Position numbers and translations under genes: made by a program. Shown piece by piece: positions 43,275 to 52,986 of a stretch of 64,000 nt of DNA. The notes under the pieces are model-generated. The model was not told where the DNA came from. It was given only the letters and a program-made list of their open reading frames with translations, and searched no databases. Position 1 is the first letter of the stretch; each line of letters begins with the position of its first letter. The stretch is taken from positions 22,205 through 86,204 of the forward strand of contig ONIQ01000002.1 in the NCBI GenBank assembly GCA_900317925.1. The letters are read 5' to 3'. This DNA comes from an uncultured Bacteroidales bacterium (GTDB taxonomy: Bacteria > Bacteroidota > Bacteroidia > Bacteroidales > UBA932).

Positions 43275-44882
43275 ATGAATACGAAGTATATCTTTATTAC
43301 GGGCGGCGTGGCATCCTCGCTGGGAAAAGGAATCATCGCTTCGTCGTTAGCCAAACTCTTGCAGGCCAGAGGCTTGCGGGTGACCATCCAAAAATTTGAC
43401 CCCTACATCAACATCGACCCCGGGACCTTGAATCCCTACGAGCATGGCGAGTGCTATGTGACCGAGGATGGCGCCGAGACCGACCTGGACCTCGGACACT
43501 ATGAACGCTTCCTGGGCGTCTATACTTCCAAGGCCAACAACGTAACCACCGGCAAGATTTATCACACGGTCATTACCAAGGAGCGCGAGGGCGCCTACCT
43601 GGGGAAAACCGTGCAGATCGTCCCGCATATTACGGACGAAATCAAACGTCGGATGCTGTTGCTGGGCCGCACCGGAGAGTACGATGTCATCCTGACGGAA
43701 ATCGGCGGAACCATCGGCGACATGGAATCCCAACCCTTCGTGGAAGCGGTTCGCCAGCTGCAGTGGGAACTGCCGGAAGAGGACACCATGTCCATCCACC
43801 TGACGCTCATCCCGTATCTGAGCGCCGCCAAGGAACTCAAGACCAAGCCCACCCAGCACTCGGTGCAGGCCCTCCAGCAGGGCGGTGTGTGGCCGGATGT
43901 CATCGTGTGCCGCACGGAACACCCGCTGTCGGCGGAACTGCGCCGCAAGATTGCCCTCTTCTGCAATGTCCGTCCCGGCCACGTCATCCAGAGCATCGAT
44001 GCCTGGAGCATCTACCAGGTTCCCCTCAACATGCACGAGGAGCATCTGGACGAGTTGGCTGTCCGCAAGTTGCAGATCGATAATTTTGCAACGCCCGACC
44101 TCTCCCGCTGGAAAGAATTCCTGAAACGGATCAAAAACCCGACCCACGAAGTGGACATCGTCCTGGTGGGCAAATATGTGGAACTGCAGGATGCGTACAA
44201 ATCCATCCTGGAGGCATTCGTGCACGCCGGCGCGGCGAATGACTGCCGGGTCCACGTGCACACGCTGCAGAGCGAAAACGTGCATGCAGAGAACGTGGCC
44301 GAACTGCTCAAGGGGGCCGATGGCATCCTGGTGGCGCCCGGCTTCGGCGAGCGCGGCCTGGAAGGAAAGGTGTGCGCCGTCCGGTATGCCCGCGAGAAAG
44401 GCATCCCCTTCCTGGGCATCTGCCTGGGCATGCAAATGTGCGTGGTGGAATTCGCGCGCAACGTACTGGGATGGGCGGACGCCGCCTCCACGGAGGTAAA
44501 TCCCCAATCCGGCCATCCGGTCATCTGCCTGATGGAAGACCAGAAAGCCACCACCATCAAGGGCGGAACCATGCGGCTGGGGGCCTATTCCTGCCAGCTG
44601 GAAGCCGGTTCCCTCGCGGCCCAGTTATACGGCACCACGGAGATCTCCGAACGCCATCGTCACCGCTACGAGTTCAATTCCGACTATCTGGAGGAATTTG
44701 AGAAGAACGGCCTCAAGGCAACCGGACGGAATCCGGAAACCGGCCTGGTAGAGGTGGTGGAACTGCCTGGCCACCCCTTCTTCATCGGCTCCCAGTTTCA
44801 TCCGGAATACAAGAGCACGCCGGAACGTCCCCATCCGCTGTTCACGGGGCTGGTAAAGGCCGCCCTGGAGCACCGGGGCTAG
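43275..44882 (+). CDS. pyrG: CTP synthase
   Basis: PyrG makes CTP from UTP, ATP and glutamine. The protein has 535 aa from ATG 43275 ('MNTKYIFITGGVASSLGKG'); the in-frame extension to 43236 crosses the promoter and is rejected. The synthase half has 'GGVASSLGKGIIASSLAKLL' and 'DPYINIDPGT'. The glutaminase half has the Cys nucleophile in 'FLGICLGMQM' and the His-Glu pair near 'QFHPEYKS'. It converges with ilvE, with a 4-nt overlap of the stop regions. Confidence 0.98.
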   Translation: MNTKYIFITGGVASSLGKGIIASSLAKLLQARGLRVTIQKFDPYINIDPGTLNPYEHGECYVTEDGAETDLDLGHYERFLGVYTSKANNVTTGKIYHTVITKEREGAYLGKTVQIVPHITDEIKRRMLLLGRTGEYDVILTEIGGTIGDMESQPFVEAVRQLQWELPEEDTMSIHLTLIPYLSAAKELKTKPTQHSVQALQQGGVWPDVIVCRTEHPLSAELRRKIALFCNVRPGHVIQSIDAWSIYQVPLNMHEEHLDELAVRKLQIDNFATPDLSRWKEFLKRIKNPTHEVDIVLVGKYVELQDAYKSILEAFVHAGAANDCRVHVHTLQSENVHAENVAELLKGADGILVAPGFGERGLEGKVCAVRYAREKGIPFLGICLGMQMCVVEFARNVLGWADAASTEVNPQSGHPVICLMEDQKATTIKGGTMRLGAYSCQLEAGSLAAQLYGTTEISERHRHRYEFNSDYLEEFEKNGLKATGRNPETGLVEVVELPGHPFFIGSQFHPEYKSTPERPHPLFTGLVKAALEHRG

Positions 44883-45913
44883 AGGTAATAACACCAGCCG
44901 TGGGTGTCTTCCCGCTCGCCGAACTGGACGCCGGTAATGTGCCGGTACAGGCGGGTGCAGACGGGTCCCACCTCGCCGTCGGGCCGGAACCGGAACACCC
45001 GGGTCACCTCCGGTCCTTCCAGCACCGGTTTGATGTCAATATGGGAGATGGGCGTGATGACCACGGCGGTTCCGCAGGCGCCCACTTCTTCGAATTCGGC
45101 CAGTTCCTCCACCGGGACGGGCCGTTTTTCTACTTGCATGCCCAAGTCGGCCGCCACCTCCTGCAGGGTCTTGTTGGTGATGGACGGCAGGACGCTGTCC
45201 GACAAAGGGGTGACATACTTGTTCCCCTTGATGGCGAAGAAGTTGGAGGAACCGAACTCGTCCACAAACTGCCGGGTGGCCGAATTCAGGTACAGCAGTT
45301 CCGTATAGCCCTGGTCGTGTGCCATCTTGTAGGGCTTGAAGGTAGAGGCATAGTTGGCGCCAATCTTGTAACTGCCTGATCCTTTGGGTGCTGCGCGGTC
45401 ATAATTCCCGGGAATCACGGCCGAGAAGGAGCGCAGGTGCTCGCCGTAGTAGGAACCTACGGGGGCGCACATCACGGCAAAGACGGCTTCGGGATACGGG
45501 ACCAGTTGCATCTGCGGATGCATGCCGACCAGGAGCGGCCGCAGGTACAGCGACGCCCGGTGGCCGTAGGGCGGCAGGAACTCCAGGTTGTTCTCTACAC
45601 AGGCCGCGCACATTTGGAGGAAGAGTTCCTTCGGCGGGCAGGGCATGCCCAGGAAATCGGCGGTCCGTTTCATGCGGGCGGCGTTCTGGTCCGGCCGGAA
45701 CAGGGCGATGCGGCCGTCTTGCTGGCGGAAGGCCTTCAGCCCTTCGAAGCAGGAAATCGCGTAATGGAAGACCTGGGCAAAAGGGTCGAAGGTAAAGGAA
45801 AAGGTTTCCGTGGCCTCGAAAGGCGACCATTGTCCGTCTTTGAAGTGGGAAAAGATGACGGTTCGGGTGCGATAGGCGTCGAAGCCCAGGGCATCCCAGT
45901 CTATGCCATTCAT
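44879..45913 (-). CDS. ilvE: Branched-chain amino acid aminotransferase
   Basis: IlvE catalyses the last step of Leu, Ile and Val synthesis. The 344-aa PLP enzyme of fold type IV has 'FAQVFHYAISCFEGLKAFR', the PLP-lysine region 'GSYKIGANYASTFKPYK', 'ELLYLNSATRQFVDEFGSSN' and 'GACGTAVVITPI'. It is the last gene of the ilv operon, 25 nt after the acyltransferase gene. Confidence 0.95.
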   Translation of the reverse strand: MNGIDWDALGFDAYRTRTVIFSHFKDGQWSPFEATETFSFTFDPFAQVFHYAISCFEGLKAFRQQDGRIALFRPDQNAARMKRTADFLGMPCPPKELFLQMCAACVENNLEFLPPYGHRASLYLRPLLVGMHPQMQLVPYPEAVFAVMCAPVGSYYGEHLRSFSAVIPGNYDRAAPKGSGSYKIGANYASTFKPYKMAHDQGYTELLYLNSATRQFVDEFGSSNFFAIKGNKYVTPLSDSVLPSITNKTLQEVAADLGMQVEKRPVPVEELAEFEEVGACGTAVVITPISHIDIKPVLEGPEVTRVFRFRPDGEVGPVCTRLYRHITGVQFGEREDTHGWCYYL

Positions 45914-45938
45914 GATAGGATGTAATTAAGTTCTTGTT

Positions 45939-47462
45939 TTATACAATTCTGCTTTCAATGATATTCAGCATCTTGACGGTCGCTTTGATGGCCGCTTCGG
46001 TCTGGTCGGAATCAACGCCCCGGGTTTTGAACGAATAGCCGTCCAGGTCCCAGGAAATGGAGGTTTCCACCAAGGCGTCGGTCTTTCCTCCCGGGGGAAT
46101 CTTGACCACATAGTCCGTCAGGTGGGGATGCCGACGGCCCAGCCGGTCGTAGATTTTCCACAAGGCTTTCATAAAAGCGTCGTACTGACCGTCTCCGGCC
46201 GAGGATTCTTCGTAGGTTTCCCCTTGGATGCGGATGCGGAGGTTGGCTACCGGGCGCATGCCGTGGGCCAGCTGGAGGCTGTAATTCACCACGTGGACCA
46301 GGCCCTCTCCGGGGGCGTGTCCGCCCTTCAGGACATCGGCGATGATGTAAGGGAGGTCCTCCGGGGTCAGGGATTCCTTCTTGTCTCCCAGTTCCACCAC
46401 CCGCCGGGTAACCAGCTGCATCTGTTCCGGCGTAAGCTCGATTCCCAGGGTCTCCAGGTTCTTGACGATGTTGGCCTTCCCGCTGGTCTTGCCCAGGGCG
46501 TAGTGCCGGTGGCGGCCGAAACGCTCCGGGTGCAGGGCATTCTGGTACAGGCCCCCCTTCTTGTCGCCGTCAGCGTGCACCCCGCTGGTCTGGGTAAAGA
46601 CATATTCTCCCACCAGCGGCATGTTGGACGGGATGCGCACCCCCGAAATGGTCTCCACGTAACGGCACACGTGCATGAGCGAACCTTCTTCCAGGGAATT
46701 CTCCTGCTTCAGGTGGTCGTTCAGCAGGCCCAGGGCGCTGGCTACCGGGAGGTTGCCGGCCCGTTCGCCCAAACCGTTCACCGTGGTGTGGATGCCCCGG
46801 AATCCGGCTTTGACGGCCTCGAAAGTGTTGGCAGCGGCCAGGTCATAGTCGTTGTGGGCATGGAAATCGAAATGCACCTCTGGGTAGCGTTCCACCATCT
46901 GGGAACAGAAGAGGGCAGTCTGGGTGGGATTCAGCACCCCCAGCGTGTCCGGCAGCATGATGCGGTTCACCCCGGCGTCCTGCAGGTGATCCACCAGGAA
47001 AAACACATAATCGGGCGAGCCGGCCATTCCGTTGGACCAGTCTTCCAGGTACACGTTCACGGAAAGACCCTTCGTCCGGGCCAGCGCGATTTCCCGCCGG
47101 ATGTCCTCCCAATGCTCCTCCGGGCTTTTCCGCAGTTGTCCGGTCAGGTGATGGAGGGACCCCTTGGTGAGCAGGTTGAGGCAGCGGCCGCCCACGTCGG
47201 CAATCCAGTTCACCGAGGCACCCTTGTCCACAAAGCCCAGGATCTCGACCTGATCGGCATAGCCGTTGGTAGAGGCCCAGCTGCAGATTTTGGTGCAGGC
47301 TTCCTTCTCGCCGGTGGATACGCGGGCCGACCCCGCCTCGATCCGGTTCACCTTCAATTCTTCCAGCAGCAACCGGGCGATAGCCAGTTTCTCGTCCGCA
47401 TTGAACGAGACCCCGGCTGTCTGCTCCCCGTCACGCAGGGTGGTGTCCATCACCTCAATCAT
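45939..47462 (-). CDS. 2-isopropylmalate synthase / citramalate synthase family enzyme
   Basis: The 507-aa protein starts at ATG 47462 ('MIEVMDTTLRDGEQT'); the frame extends to 47492. It condenses acetyl-CoA with a 2-oxo acid. 'DTTLRDGEQTAGVSF', the metal-binding 'HFDFHAHNDYDLAAAN', 'GLGERAGNLPV' and a C-terminal LeuA regulatory domain are present. Sequence alone does not decide between LeuA (2-oxoisovalerate) and CimA (pyruvate). Sitting in an ilv operon without leuBCD, and with no threonine deaminase nearby, a citramalate route to isoleucine is plausible. It overlaps ilvC by 8 nt. Confidence 0.85.
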   Translation of the reverse strand: MIEVMDTTLRDGEQTAGVSFNADEKLAIARLLLEELKVNRIEAGSARVSTGEKEACTKICSWASTNGYADQVEILGFVDKGASVNWIADVGGRCLNLLTKGSLHHLTGQLRKSPEEHWEDIRREIALARTKGLSVNVYLEDWSNGMAGSPDYVFFLVDHLQDAGVNRIMLPDTLGVLNPTQTALFCSQMVERYPEVHFDFHAHNDYDLAAANTFEAVKAGFRGIHTTVNGLGERAGNLPVASALGLLNDHLKQENSLEEGSLMHVCRYVETISGVRIPSNMPLVGEYVFTQTSGVHADGDKKGGLYQNALHPERFGRHRHYALGKTSGKANIVKNLETLGIELTPEQMQLVTRRVVELGDKKESLTPEDLPYIIADVLKGGHAPGEGLVHVVNYSLQLAHGMRPVANLRIRIQGETYEESSAGDGQYDAFMKALWKIYDRLGRRHPHLTDYVVKIPPGGKTDALVETSISWDLDGYSFKTRGVDSDQTEAAIKATVKMLNIIESRIV

Positions 47463-48498
47463 TCTCGGGACGGAGTTTGCGTACGGTTGCACCGGTCTGC
47501 CACAGCTCGCTTTCGCGCAGGGCTTTCAGTTCTTTCTCCAGGCCCTCGCGATAGCCGGGTTTAGAGTTCGCATCGATGGAAATCTGGGCCTCGGTGCCAT
47601 CGGCCACCTGCTTGTACAGTTTCTCAAACACCGGCTTCGTGGCATCGTGGAAAGGACCCATCCAGTCCAGGGCGCCGCGCTGGGCGGTGGTGGAGCAGTT
47701 GGCATACATCCAGTCCATGCCTTTCTCGGCAAAGAGCGGCATCAGCGACTGGGTCAGTTCCTCGACGGTTTCGTTGAAGGCCTCGGACGGCGTGTGGCCG
47801 TGCTCGCGAAGGACCTCATACTGGGCCAGGAAGATACCCTGGATGGCACCCATGAGCGTTCCGCGCTCACCGGTAAGGTCGGAATAGACCTCGCGCTTGA
47901 AATCCGTTTCGAAGAGGTAGCCGGAACCCACGCCCACGCCCAGGGCCAGGGTGCGTTCCAGGGCCTTTCCGGTGGCATCCTGGTGGACGGCGAATGAGGA
48001 ATTGACGCCCCGTCCCTGCAGGTACAGGCGGCGCAGCGAGGTGCCGGAACCCTTCGGGGCCACCATGATCACATCCACATCCTTGGGCGGAACAATCCCG
48101 GTGCGGTCGTTGTAGGTGATGCCGAAGCCGTGCGAGAAATACAGGGCCTTGCCCGGGGTCAGGTGCTTCTTCACCACCGGCCAAACCTCAATCTGGGCCG
48201 CGTCGGACACCAGGAACTGGATGATGGTTCCCCGTTTGCAGGCCTCTTCAATCTCGAACAGGTTTACCCCGGGCACCCAGCCGTCGGCCACGGCCTTGTC
48301 GAAGGTCTTGCCTTTGCGCTGACCCACGATCACATTGAAGCCGTTGTCTTTCAGGTTGAGGGACTGGCCCGGACCCTGGACACCATAGCCGATAACGGCG
48401 ATTACTTCATCTTTCAGGACCTCACGTGCGTGATCCAGGGTGAACTCTTCGCGGGTGACGACATGTTCGTCCACTCCGCCAAAATTAATTGTTGCCAT
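47455..48498 (-). CDS. ilvC: Ketol-acid reductoisomerase
   Basis: IlvC is the second enzyme of Val/Ile synthesis, an NAD(P)H-dependent isomeroreductase. The 347-aa class I protein has the Rossmann motif 'IGYGVQGPGQSLNLKDNG', 'VMVAPKGSGTSLRRLYLQGRG', and the metal/substrate site 'DLTGERGTLMGAIQGIFLAQYEVL'. It lies 9 nt after ilvN. Confidence 0.96.
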   Translation of the reverse strand: MATINFGGVDEHVVTREEFTLDHAREVLKDEVIAVIGYGVQGPGQSLNLKDNGFNVIVGQRKGKTFDKAVADGWVPGVNLFEIEEACKRGTIIQFLVSDAAQIEVWPVVKKHLTPGKALYFSHGFGITYNDRTGIVPPKDVDVIMVAPKGSGTSLRRLYLQGRGVNSSFAVHQDATGKALERTLALGVGVGSGYLFETDFKREVYSDLTGERGTLMGAIQGIFLAQYEVLREHGHTPSEAFNETVEELTQSLMPLFAEKGMDWMYANCSTTAQRGALDWMGPFHDATKPVFEKLYKQVADGTEAQISIDANSKPGYREGLEKELKALRESELWQTGATVRKLRPEND

Positions 48499-48507
48499 AC
48501 TGTTAGA

Positions 48508-49071
48508 TTAATTTAGTTGTTTTTTGACTCTTTCTCGTTTGCGCAGGAATTTCACGACGGGCTCCTGCTCGGCCCGGGAAATGGCAATCCGTCCGGAACG
48601 GATGAACTGGAGGATGCCGTAGGGTTTCAGTTCGTCATACAGGTGGGCGGTCTCCTCGGTGGTGCCGGTTTTCTGCAAAACCGTAAAGCACTTGTTCATT
48701 TCCACGATGCGGGCGTGGTGGCGGTTCAGAACGGATTCGATATCCCCTTCCAGCAGGCTGGGCGTGGCCACCTTGTAGAGCGCCACCTCGCGATAGACGA
48801 TTTTGTCGTGGGTGTAGAAGAACGCCTTGATCACGTCCACGCGCTTTTCAATCTGCTGCACGCTCTCCTTGACCTTTTTCTCCAGTCCGCTGGTGACAAT
48901 GGTGATGTTGTGGACGCCTTCCATGGAGGTGGCGCCGGCCGAGAGGCTCCAGATGCTCAGGCCGTGCCGGGTGAACACGTTGGTAATCTGGGAAAGCAGG
49001 CCGATCTGGTTTTCGGTATAGATCGTTACCGTATATTCTTTTACTTCGTTGTCCATATCTATTCGTACCAT
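48508..49071 (-). CDS. ilvN: Acetolactate synthase regulatory subunit
   Basis: The 187-aa small subunit gives IlvB stability and feedback inhibition by branched-chain amino acids. The N-terminal ACT domain ('YTVTIYTENQIGLLSQITNVFTRHGLSI') is followed by a second ACT-like domain. It overlaps the ilvB 3' end by 13 nt, suggesting coupled translation. Confidence 0.93.
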   Translation of the reverse strand: MVRIDMDNEVKEYTVTIYTENQIGLLSQITNVFTRHGLSIWSLSAGATSMEGVHNITIVTSGLEKKVKESVQQIEKRVDVIKAFFYTHDKIVYREVALYKVATPSLLEGDIESVLNRHHARIVEMNKCFTVLQKTGTTEETAHLYDELKPYGILQFIRSGRIAISRAEQEPVVKFLRKRERVKKQLN

Positions 49072-50771
49072 TCGTTTTCTGAAAGCATGATCTGGTTGAT
49101 GCCTTTGCCCGGGGGAATCATGGGCATGACATTGCTCTCCTGCATCACGTGGATATCAACCAGGACGGGAGCGTTGTCGGCAAGGCTTTCCCGGACCGCG
49201 TCCTCGAGTTCCTCGCGGCGGTTCACCACGATGCAGCGGATGCCGTAGGCCTGTGCGATCAGCCGGTAGTCCGGATTCAGCATGCGGGTCTGGGAATACC
49301 GCTTCCCGAAGAAGAGTTCCTGCCACTGGCGCACGTTGCCCAGCCAATTGTTGTTGAGGAGGAAGATCTTCACGCCGATGTTTTCCTGCATGATGGTGCC
49401 GAATTCCTGGAGGGTCATCTGGATGCCGCCGTCACCGACAAACAGGCACACCGGCCGGTCCGGAGCCGCAATTTTGGCGCCCATGGCCGCCGGGATCCCG
49501 AAGCCCATCGTCCCCAGGCCGCCCGACGAAAGGAAGCTGCGGGTCTGCGAGAAGCGGGAATAGCGAGCGGCGATCATCTGGTTCTGTCCCACATCCGTCA
49601 CCACGATGGCTTTTTCGCCGGACAGGCGGGAGACGGCATCGACCACCTCGCCCATGTGGATATCGCCTTTGGCGGGATGCAGCTCGGGCCGGATCACCTT
49701 TTCCTGCTCCACCTCGCGGCAGCGCTTGAAGCCTTCCAGCCATTGGGGATGCTTGCGCGCCTGCATCTTCTCGGTAAGGAGGGTGAGCACCTTGCGTGCA
49801 TCGCCCTTGATGCCCACCGTGACGGGGATGATTTTCCCGATTTCGGACGGGTCGATGTCGATGTGGATGACGTGGGCCTGCGTGGCGTAGGTGTTCACGG
49901 TGCCGGTGACCCGGTCGTCGAAACGCATGCCCACGGCGATGAGCAGGTCGCACTGGTTGGTCATGATGTTGGGAGCCACGTTTCCGTGCATGCCGATCAT
50001 GCCCTGATACAGCGGGAAGTCAGAGCTTAAGGAGCTCAGCCCCAGCAAGGTAGAGCCGGCGGGGATATCCCCTTTGGTGAGGAAATCCTTCAGCGCCTGC
50101 TCGGCGCCGCTCAGGATGACGCCTTGTCCGAAGACCACCAGCGGCCGCTCGGCGCGGTCCAGCAGATCCACGGCCTGGCGGATGCACAGGTCGGAAATCT
50201 TGGGTTCCGGAATGTAACTGCGGATGTAGTCGCATTTCTCATAATGGAAGTCGGTCAGGCCCACCTGGGCGTCCTTGGTGAAGTCCAGCACCACGGGCCC
50301 CGGCCGGCCGGTCCGGGCGATATAAAACGCCCTTGCAACGGCCCAGGCTACGTCTTCCGCGCGGCGGATCTGGTAGTTCCATTTGGAAATCGGGCCGGTA
50401 AGGCCGGTAACATCGGCCTCCTGGAAAGCGTCCGTACCCAGGGCGGCGGAAGATACCTGGCCGGTGACGACCACCAGCGGCGTGGAATCCGTAAGGGCAT
50501 CTACGATACCGGTCACCACATTCGTGGCGCCGGGACCGGACGTAACAATCACCACTCCCGGCTGACCCTTGATGCGGGCGTAGCCCTGGGCGGCATGGAC
50601 CGCCCCCTGCTCGTGGCGCACCAGAATGTGCCGGATGTCTTGCTCAAAGTCGCAGAGACTGTCATAAACCGGCATAATCTGGCCGCCGGGATAGCCGAAG
50701 ACGGTATCGACACCCTCTTCCATGAGAGATTTCCACAGGGCAGCAGCCCCACTTATCTGATTCTTTTTCAT
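49059..50771 (-). CDS. ilvB: Acetolactate synthase catalytic subunit
   Basis: IlvB is the ThDP enzyme that makes acetolactate and acetohydroxybutyrate. The 570-aa protein has the catalytic Glu in '[18 protein letters not shown]', the FAD-contacting middle domain, and the ThDP motif '[18 protein letters not shown]' through '[12 protein letters not shown]'. The ATG overlaps the ilvD stop by 4 nt. Confidence 0.97.
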   Translation of the reverse strand: MKKNQISGAAALWKSLMEEGVDTVFGYPGGQIMPVYDSLCDFEQDIRHILVRHEQGAVHAAQGYARIKGQPGVVIVTSGPGATNVVTGIVDALTDSTPLVVVTGQVSSAALGTDAFQEADVTGLTGPISKWNYQIRRAEDVAWAVARAFYIARTGRPGPVVLDFTKDAQVGLTDFHYEKCDYIRSYIPEPKISDLCIRQAVDLLDRAERPLVVFGQGVILSGAEQALKDFLTKGDIPAGSTLLGLSSLSSDFPLYQGMIGMHGNVAPNIMTNQCDLLIAVGMRFDDRVTGTVNTYATQAHVIHIDIDPSEIGKIIPVTVGIKGDARKVLTLLTEKMQARKHPQWLEGFKRCREVEQEKVIRPELHPAKGDIHMGEVVDAVSRLSGEKAIVVTDVGQNQMIAARYSRFSQTRSFLSSGGLGTMGFGIPAAMGAKIAAPDRPVCLFVGDGGIQMTLQEFGTIMQENIGVKIFLLNNNWLGNVRQWQELFFGKRYSQTRMLNPDYRLIAQAYGIRCIVVNRREELEDAVRESLADNAPVLVDIHVMQESNVMPMIPPGKGINQIMLSENEWYE

Positions 50772-52597
50772 ATTTTCCTGATCGCTCCTTCATCGGCCGA
50801 ACTCACGGCAGCTGCATAGCTGCGAAGGCTGCGGGATACGCTGCGCTGGCGTCTGGGCGGGGTAAAGGCCGCCTCTCCACGTGCCAGCTCCTCCTGGCGG
50901 CGCTGTTCCAACGCCTCCGGGCTCAGGCACACGTTGATGGAGCGGGCCGGGATGTCAATTTCAATCAAGTCTCCGTCGCGGACCAGGCCGATGGCGCCAC
51001 CGGCCGCCGCTTCCGGCGAAATGTGGCCGATGCTCAAGCCCGAGGTGCCGCCGCTGAAACGGCCGTCGGTGATGAGGGCGCAGGCCTTCCCCAGGTGCAT
51101 GGATTTGATGTAGGAGGTGGGATAGAGCATTTCCTGCATGCCCGGACCGCCCTTGGGGCCCTCGTACACGATGACCACCACGTCGCCGGCCTTCACCTGA
51201 CCGCCCAGGATGCCCTCACAGGCCTCTTCCTGCGAATCGAACACCTTGGCGGGACCTTTGAAGCGGTACAGGGAGGCATCGATGCCGGCGGTCTTGATGA
51301 CGCAGCCCCTCTCGGCGATGTTTCCCTTGAGCACGGCCAGGCCGCCGTCCTGCGAATAGGCGTGGGAGAGGTCCCGGATGCAGCCGTTTGCCCGGTCGCG
51401 GTCCAATTCTTTATAATAGGTGGATTGGGAGCCCATCTGGATGCTGAAGCGGTTCGCGGGGGCGCAGGAATACACTTTTTCGGCTTCCTCCGACGTCTTT
51501 TCGCCGGTAATCCGGTAGCGGTCCAGGGCCTGGGCCAGGGAGAGGCCGTCCACCCGTTTCACCGTGGTATCCAGGAGGTTGCCGCGGTCCAGCTCGTTCA
51601 GGATGCCCAGGACGCCGCCGGCGCGGTTTACGTCCTGTACGTGGTACAGGGGCGTGTTGGGCGCCACTTTGCACAGGCAGGGGACTTTGCGGGACAGCCG
51701 GTCGATGTCTTCCATCCGGAAGTCGGCTTCCGCCTCGGCCGCCACGGCCAGCAGGTGCAGCACCGTATTGGTCGATCCGCCCATGGCGATATCCAGCGAC
51801 ATGGCGTTGAGGAAGGCTGCCCGGCTGGCGATGGCGCGCGGGAGGACGCTCTCGTCCCCGTCGCGATAATATTTATAGGTATTCTCCACGATCACGCGGG
51901 CCGCCTGGCGGAACAGTTCCGTCCGCCCGGTATGGGTGGCCACGATGGTCCCGTTGCCGGGGAGGGCCAGGCCGATGGCTTCGGTGAGGCAGTTCATGGA
52001 ATTGGCGGTGAACATGCCGGAGCAGCAGCCGCATCCGGGGCACGCCGCCGCTTCGATGGCGGCCACTTCCGCATCGTCCTTGGACGGATCGGCCGACTGG
52101 ACCATCGCGTCGATCAGATCCAGGCGGTCTTTTCCGCGGACGCCGGCTTCCATCGGCCCGCCGGACACGAAAATGGCGGGGATGTTCAGCCGCATGGCGG
52201 CCATCAGCATACCGGGGGTAACCTTGTCGCAATTGCTGATGCAGACCATCGCGTCGGCCTTGTGGGCGTTTACCATGTATTCCACGCTGTCGGCAATGAT
52301 GTCTCGGGAGGGAAGGGAGTACAGCATGCCGTCATGCCCCATGGCAATGCCATCGTCCACGGCGATGGTGTTGAATTCGGCCGCAAAGCAGCCCAGTTTT
52401 CCGATTTCTTCCTTGACCAGCTGCCCGATTTCGTGCAGATGGGTGTGGCCGGGAACAAACTGCGTAAAGGAGTTGACAATGGCAATGACAGGCTTGCCCG
52501 CCTGGTCGGGTTTCATCCCGGCCGCGTGCCAGAGCGCCCGGGCTCCGGCCATTCTCCTGCCTTCGAAGGTGACAGAACTTCTGAATGGATGCTTCAT
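50768..52597 (-). CDS. ilvD: Dihydroxy-acid dehydratase
   Basis: IlvD is the Fe-S dehydratase forming 2-oxoisovalerate and 2-oxo-3-methylvalerate. The 609-aa protein has cluster ligands in '[12 protein letters not shown]' and '[20 protein letters not shown]', and the C-terminal '[20 protein letters not shown]'. It is the first structural gene of the operon. Its ATG is about 9 nt after the T run of an attenuator terminator, so expression depends on antitermination. Confidence 0.97.
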   Translation of the reverse strand: MKHPFRSSVTFEGRRMAGARALWHAAGMKPDQAGKPVIAIVNSFTQFVPGHTHLHEIGQLVKEEIGKLGCFAAEFNTIAVDDGIAMGHDGMLYSLPSRDIIADSVEYMVNAHKADAMVCISNCDKVTPGMLMAAMRLNIPAIFVSGGPMEAGVRGKDRLDLIDAMVQSADPSKDDAEVAAIEAAACPGCGCCSGMFTANSMNCLTEAIGLALPGNGTIVATHTGRTELFRQAARVIVENTYKYYRDGDESVLPRAIASRAAFLNAMSLDIAMGGSTNTVLHLLAVAAEAEADFRMEDIDRLSRKVPCLCKVAPNTPLYHVQDVNRAGGVLGILNELDRGNLLDTTVKRVDGLSLAQALDRYRITGEKTSEEAEKVYSCAPANRFSIQMGSQSTYYKELDRDRANGCIRDLSHAYSQDGGLAVLKGNIAERGCVIKTAGIDASLYRFKGPAKVFDSQEEACEGILGGQVKAGDVVVIVYEGPKGGPGMQEMLYPTSYIKSMHLGKACALITDGRFSGGTSGLSIGHISPEAAAGGAIGLVRDGDLIEIDIPARSINVCLSPEALEQRRQEELARGEAAFTPPRRQRSVSRSLRSYAAAVSSADEGAIRKI

Positions 52598-52605
52598 AAT
52601 GTTTA

Positions 52606-52643
52606 CAAAAAAAACCTTCCCGGCTACTTGGACCGGGAAGGTT
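52606..52643 (-). terminator. ilv attenuator terminator
   Basis: On the minus strand the perfect 11-bp stem AACCTTCCCGG/CCGGGAAGGTT (52643-52613) with a 9-nt loop runs into an eight-base T tract. It sits between the leader peptide and ilvD. Its 5' arm is also complementary to the end of the leader peptide coding sequence. Confidence 0.92.
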
Positions 52644-52684
52644 GTGATATCGTTTGGTCGTGTTCCTTATAGCCTTCCCGGTCC
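52630..52684 (-). promoter_or_regulatory. ilv antiterminator pairing
   Basis: The last codons of the leader peptide contain GGACCGGGAAGG (minus strand, 52684-52673). It is perfectly complementary over 12 bases to CCTTCCCGGTCC (52641-52630), the 5' arm of the terminator. Pairing here prevents the terminator. A ribosome stalled at the Leu/Ile/Val codons would leave this segment free; one reaching the stop at 52667 would cover it. Confidence 0.88.
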
Positions 52685-52741
52685 TGGTCCTACAAGAATC
52701 AGAACAATAAGGGAGAGGATAATCAGGCTACTCAGATTCAT
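52667..52741 (-). CDS. ilv leader peptide (attenuation sensor)
   Basis: This 24-residue frame begins MNLSSLIILSLIVL, continues ILVGPGPGRL and ends in TAA. Thirteen of the 24 residues are Leu, Ile or Val, ten of them between positions 6 and 17. The codons are mixed (CTG, ATT, ATC, CTC, CTT, GTT, GTA), so all three amino acids could be sensed. It lies just downstream of a good promoter and is followed by mutually exclusive hairpins, as in classical ribosome-mediated attenuation of amino-acid operons. There is no sign of another function. Confidence 0.88.
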   Translation of the reverse strand: MNLSSLIILSLIVLILVGPGPGRL

Positions 52742-52762
52742 CTCTATTTTGTTAAGCGAAGG

Positions 52763-52794
52763 CGAAGTTACGGAATATAATTTTAGGAAACAAA
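52763..52794 (-). promoter_or_regulatory. ilv operon promoter (TTTG-N20-TAACTTCG)
   Basis: On the minus strand TTTG (52794-52791) and TAACTTCG (52770-52763, one mismatch to TAnnTTTG) are 20 nt apart. The predicted start lies about 15 nt before the leader-peptide ATG. Confidence 0.7.
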
Positions 52795-52986
52795 TAATTT
52801 TTCAAACTATTTTGCTGATATTCAGATTCTTAAAAATTATTCAAACCGCCGCTTAGAAAGCAGAATCGCGATTTTACTTACAATTTGTAAGCAAATTGCA
52901 GGCAGACCGGCCGGAGATGTACCACAGACCCCGAAATAATGCTAAATAATGATGCGGACACCGAGTACGTAAGATTAAAACAAGCC
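52795..52986. other. Spacer between ilv promoter and metF, with a short palindrome
   Basis: These 192 nt are non-coding as far as can be seen. CTTACAA-T-TTGTAAG (52877-52891) is a 7-bp-arm palindrome. No terminator was recognised for metF. Confidence 0.5.
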
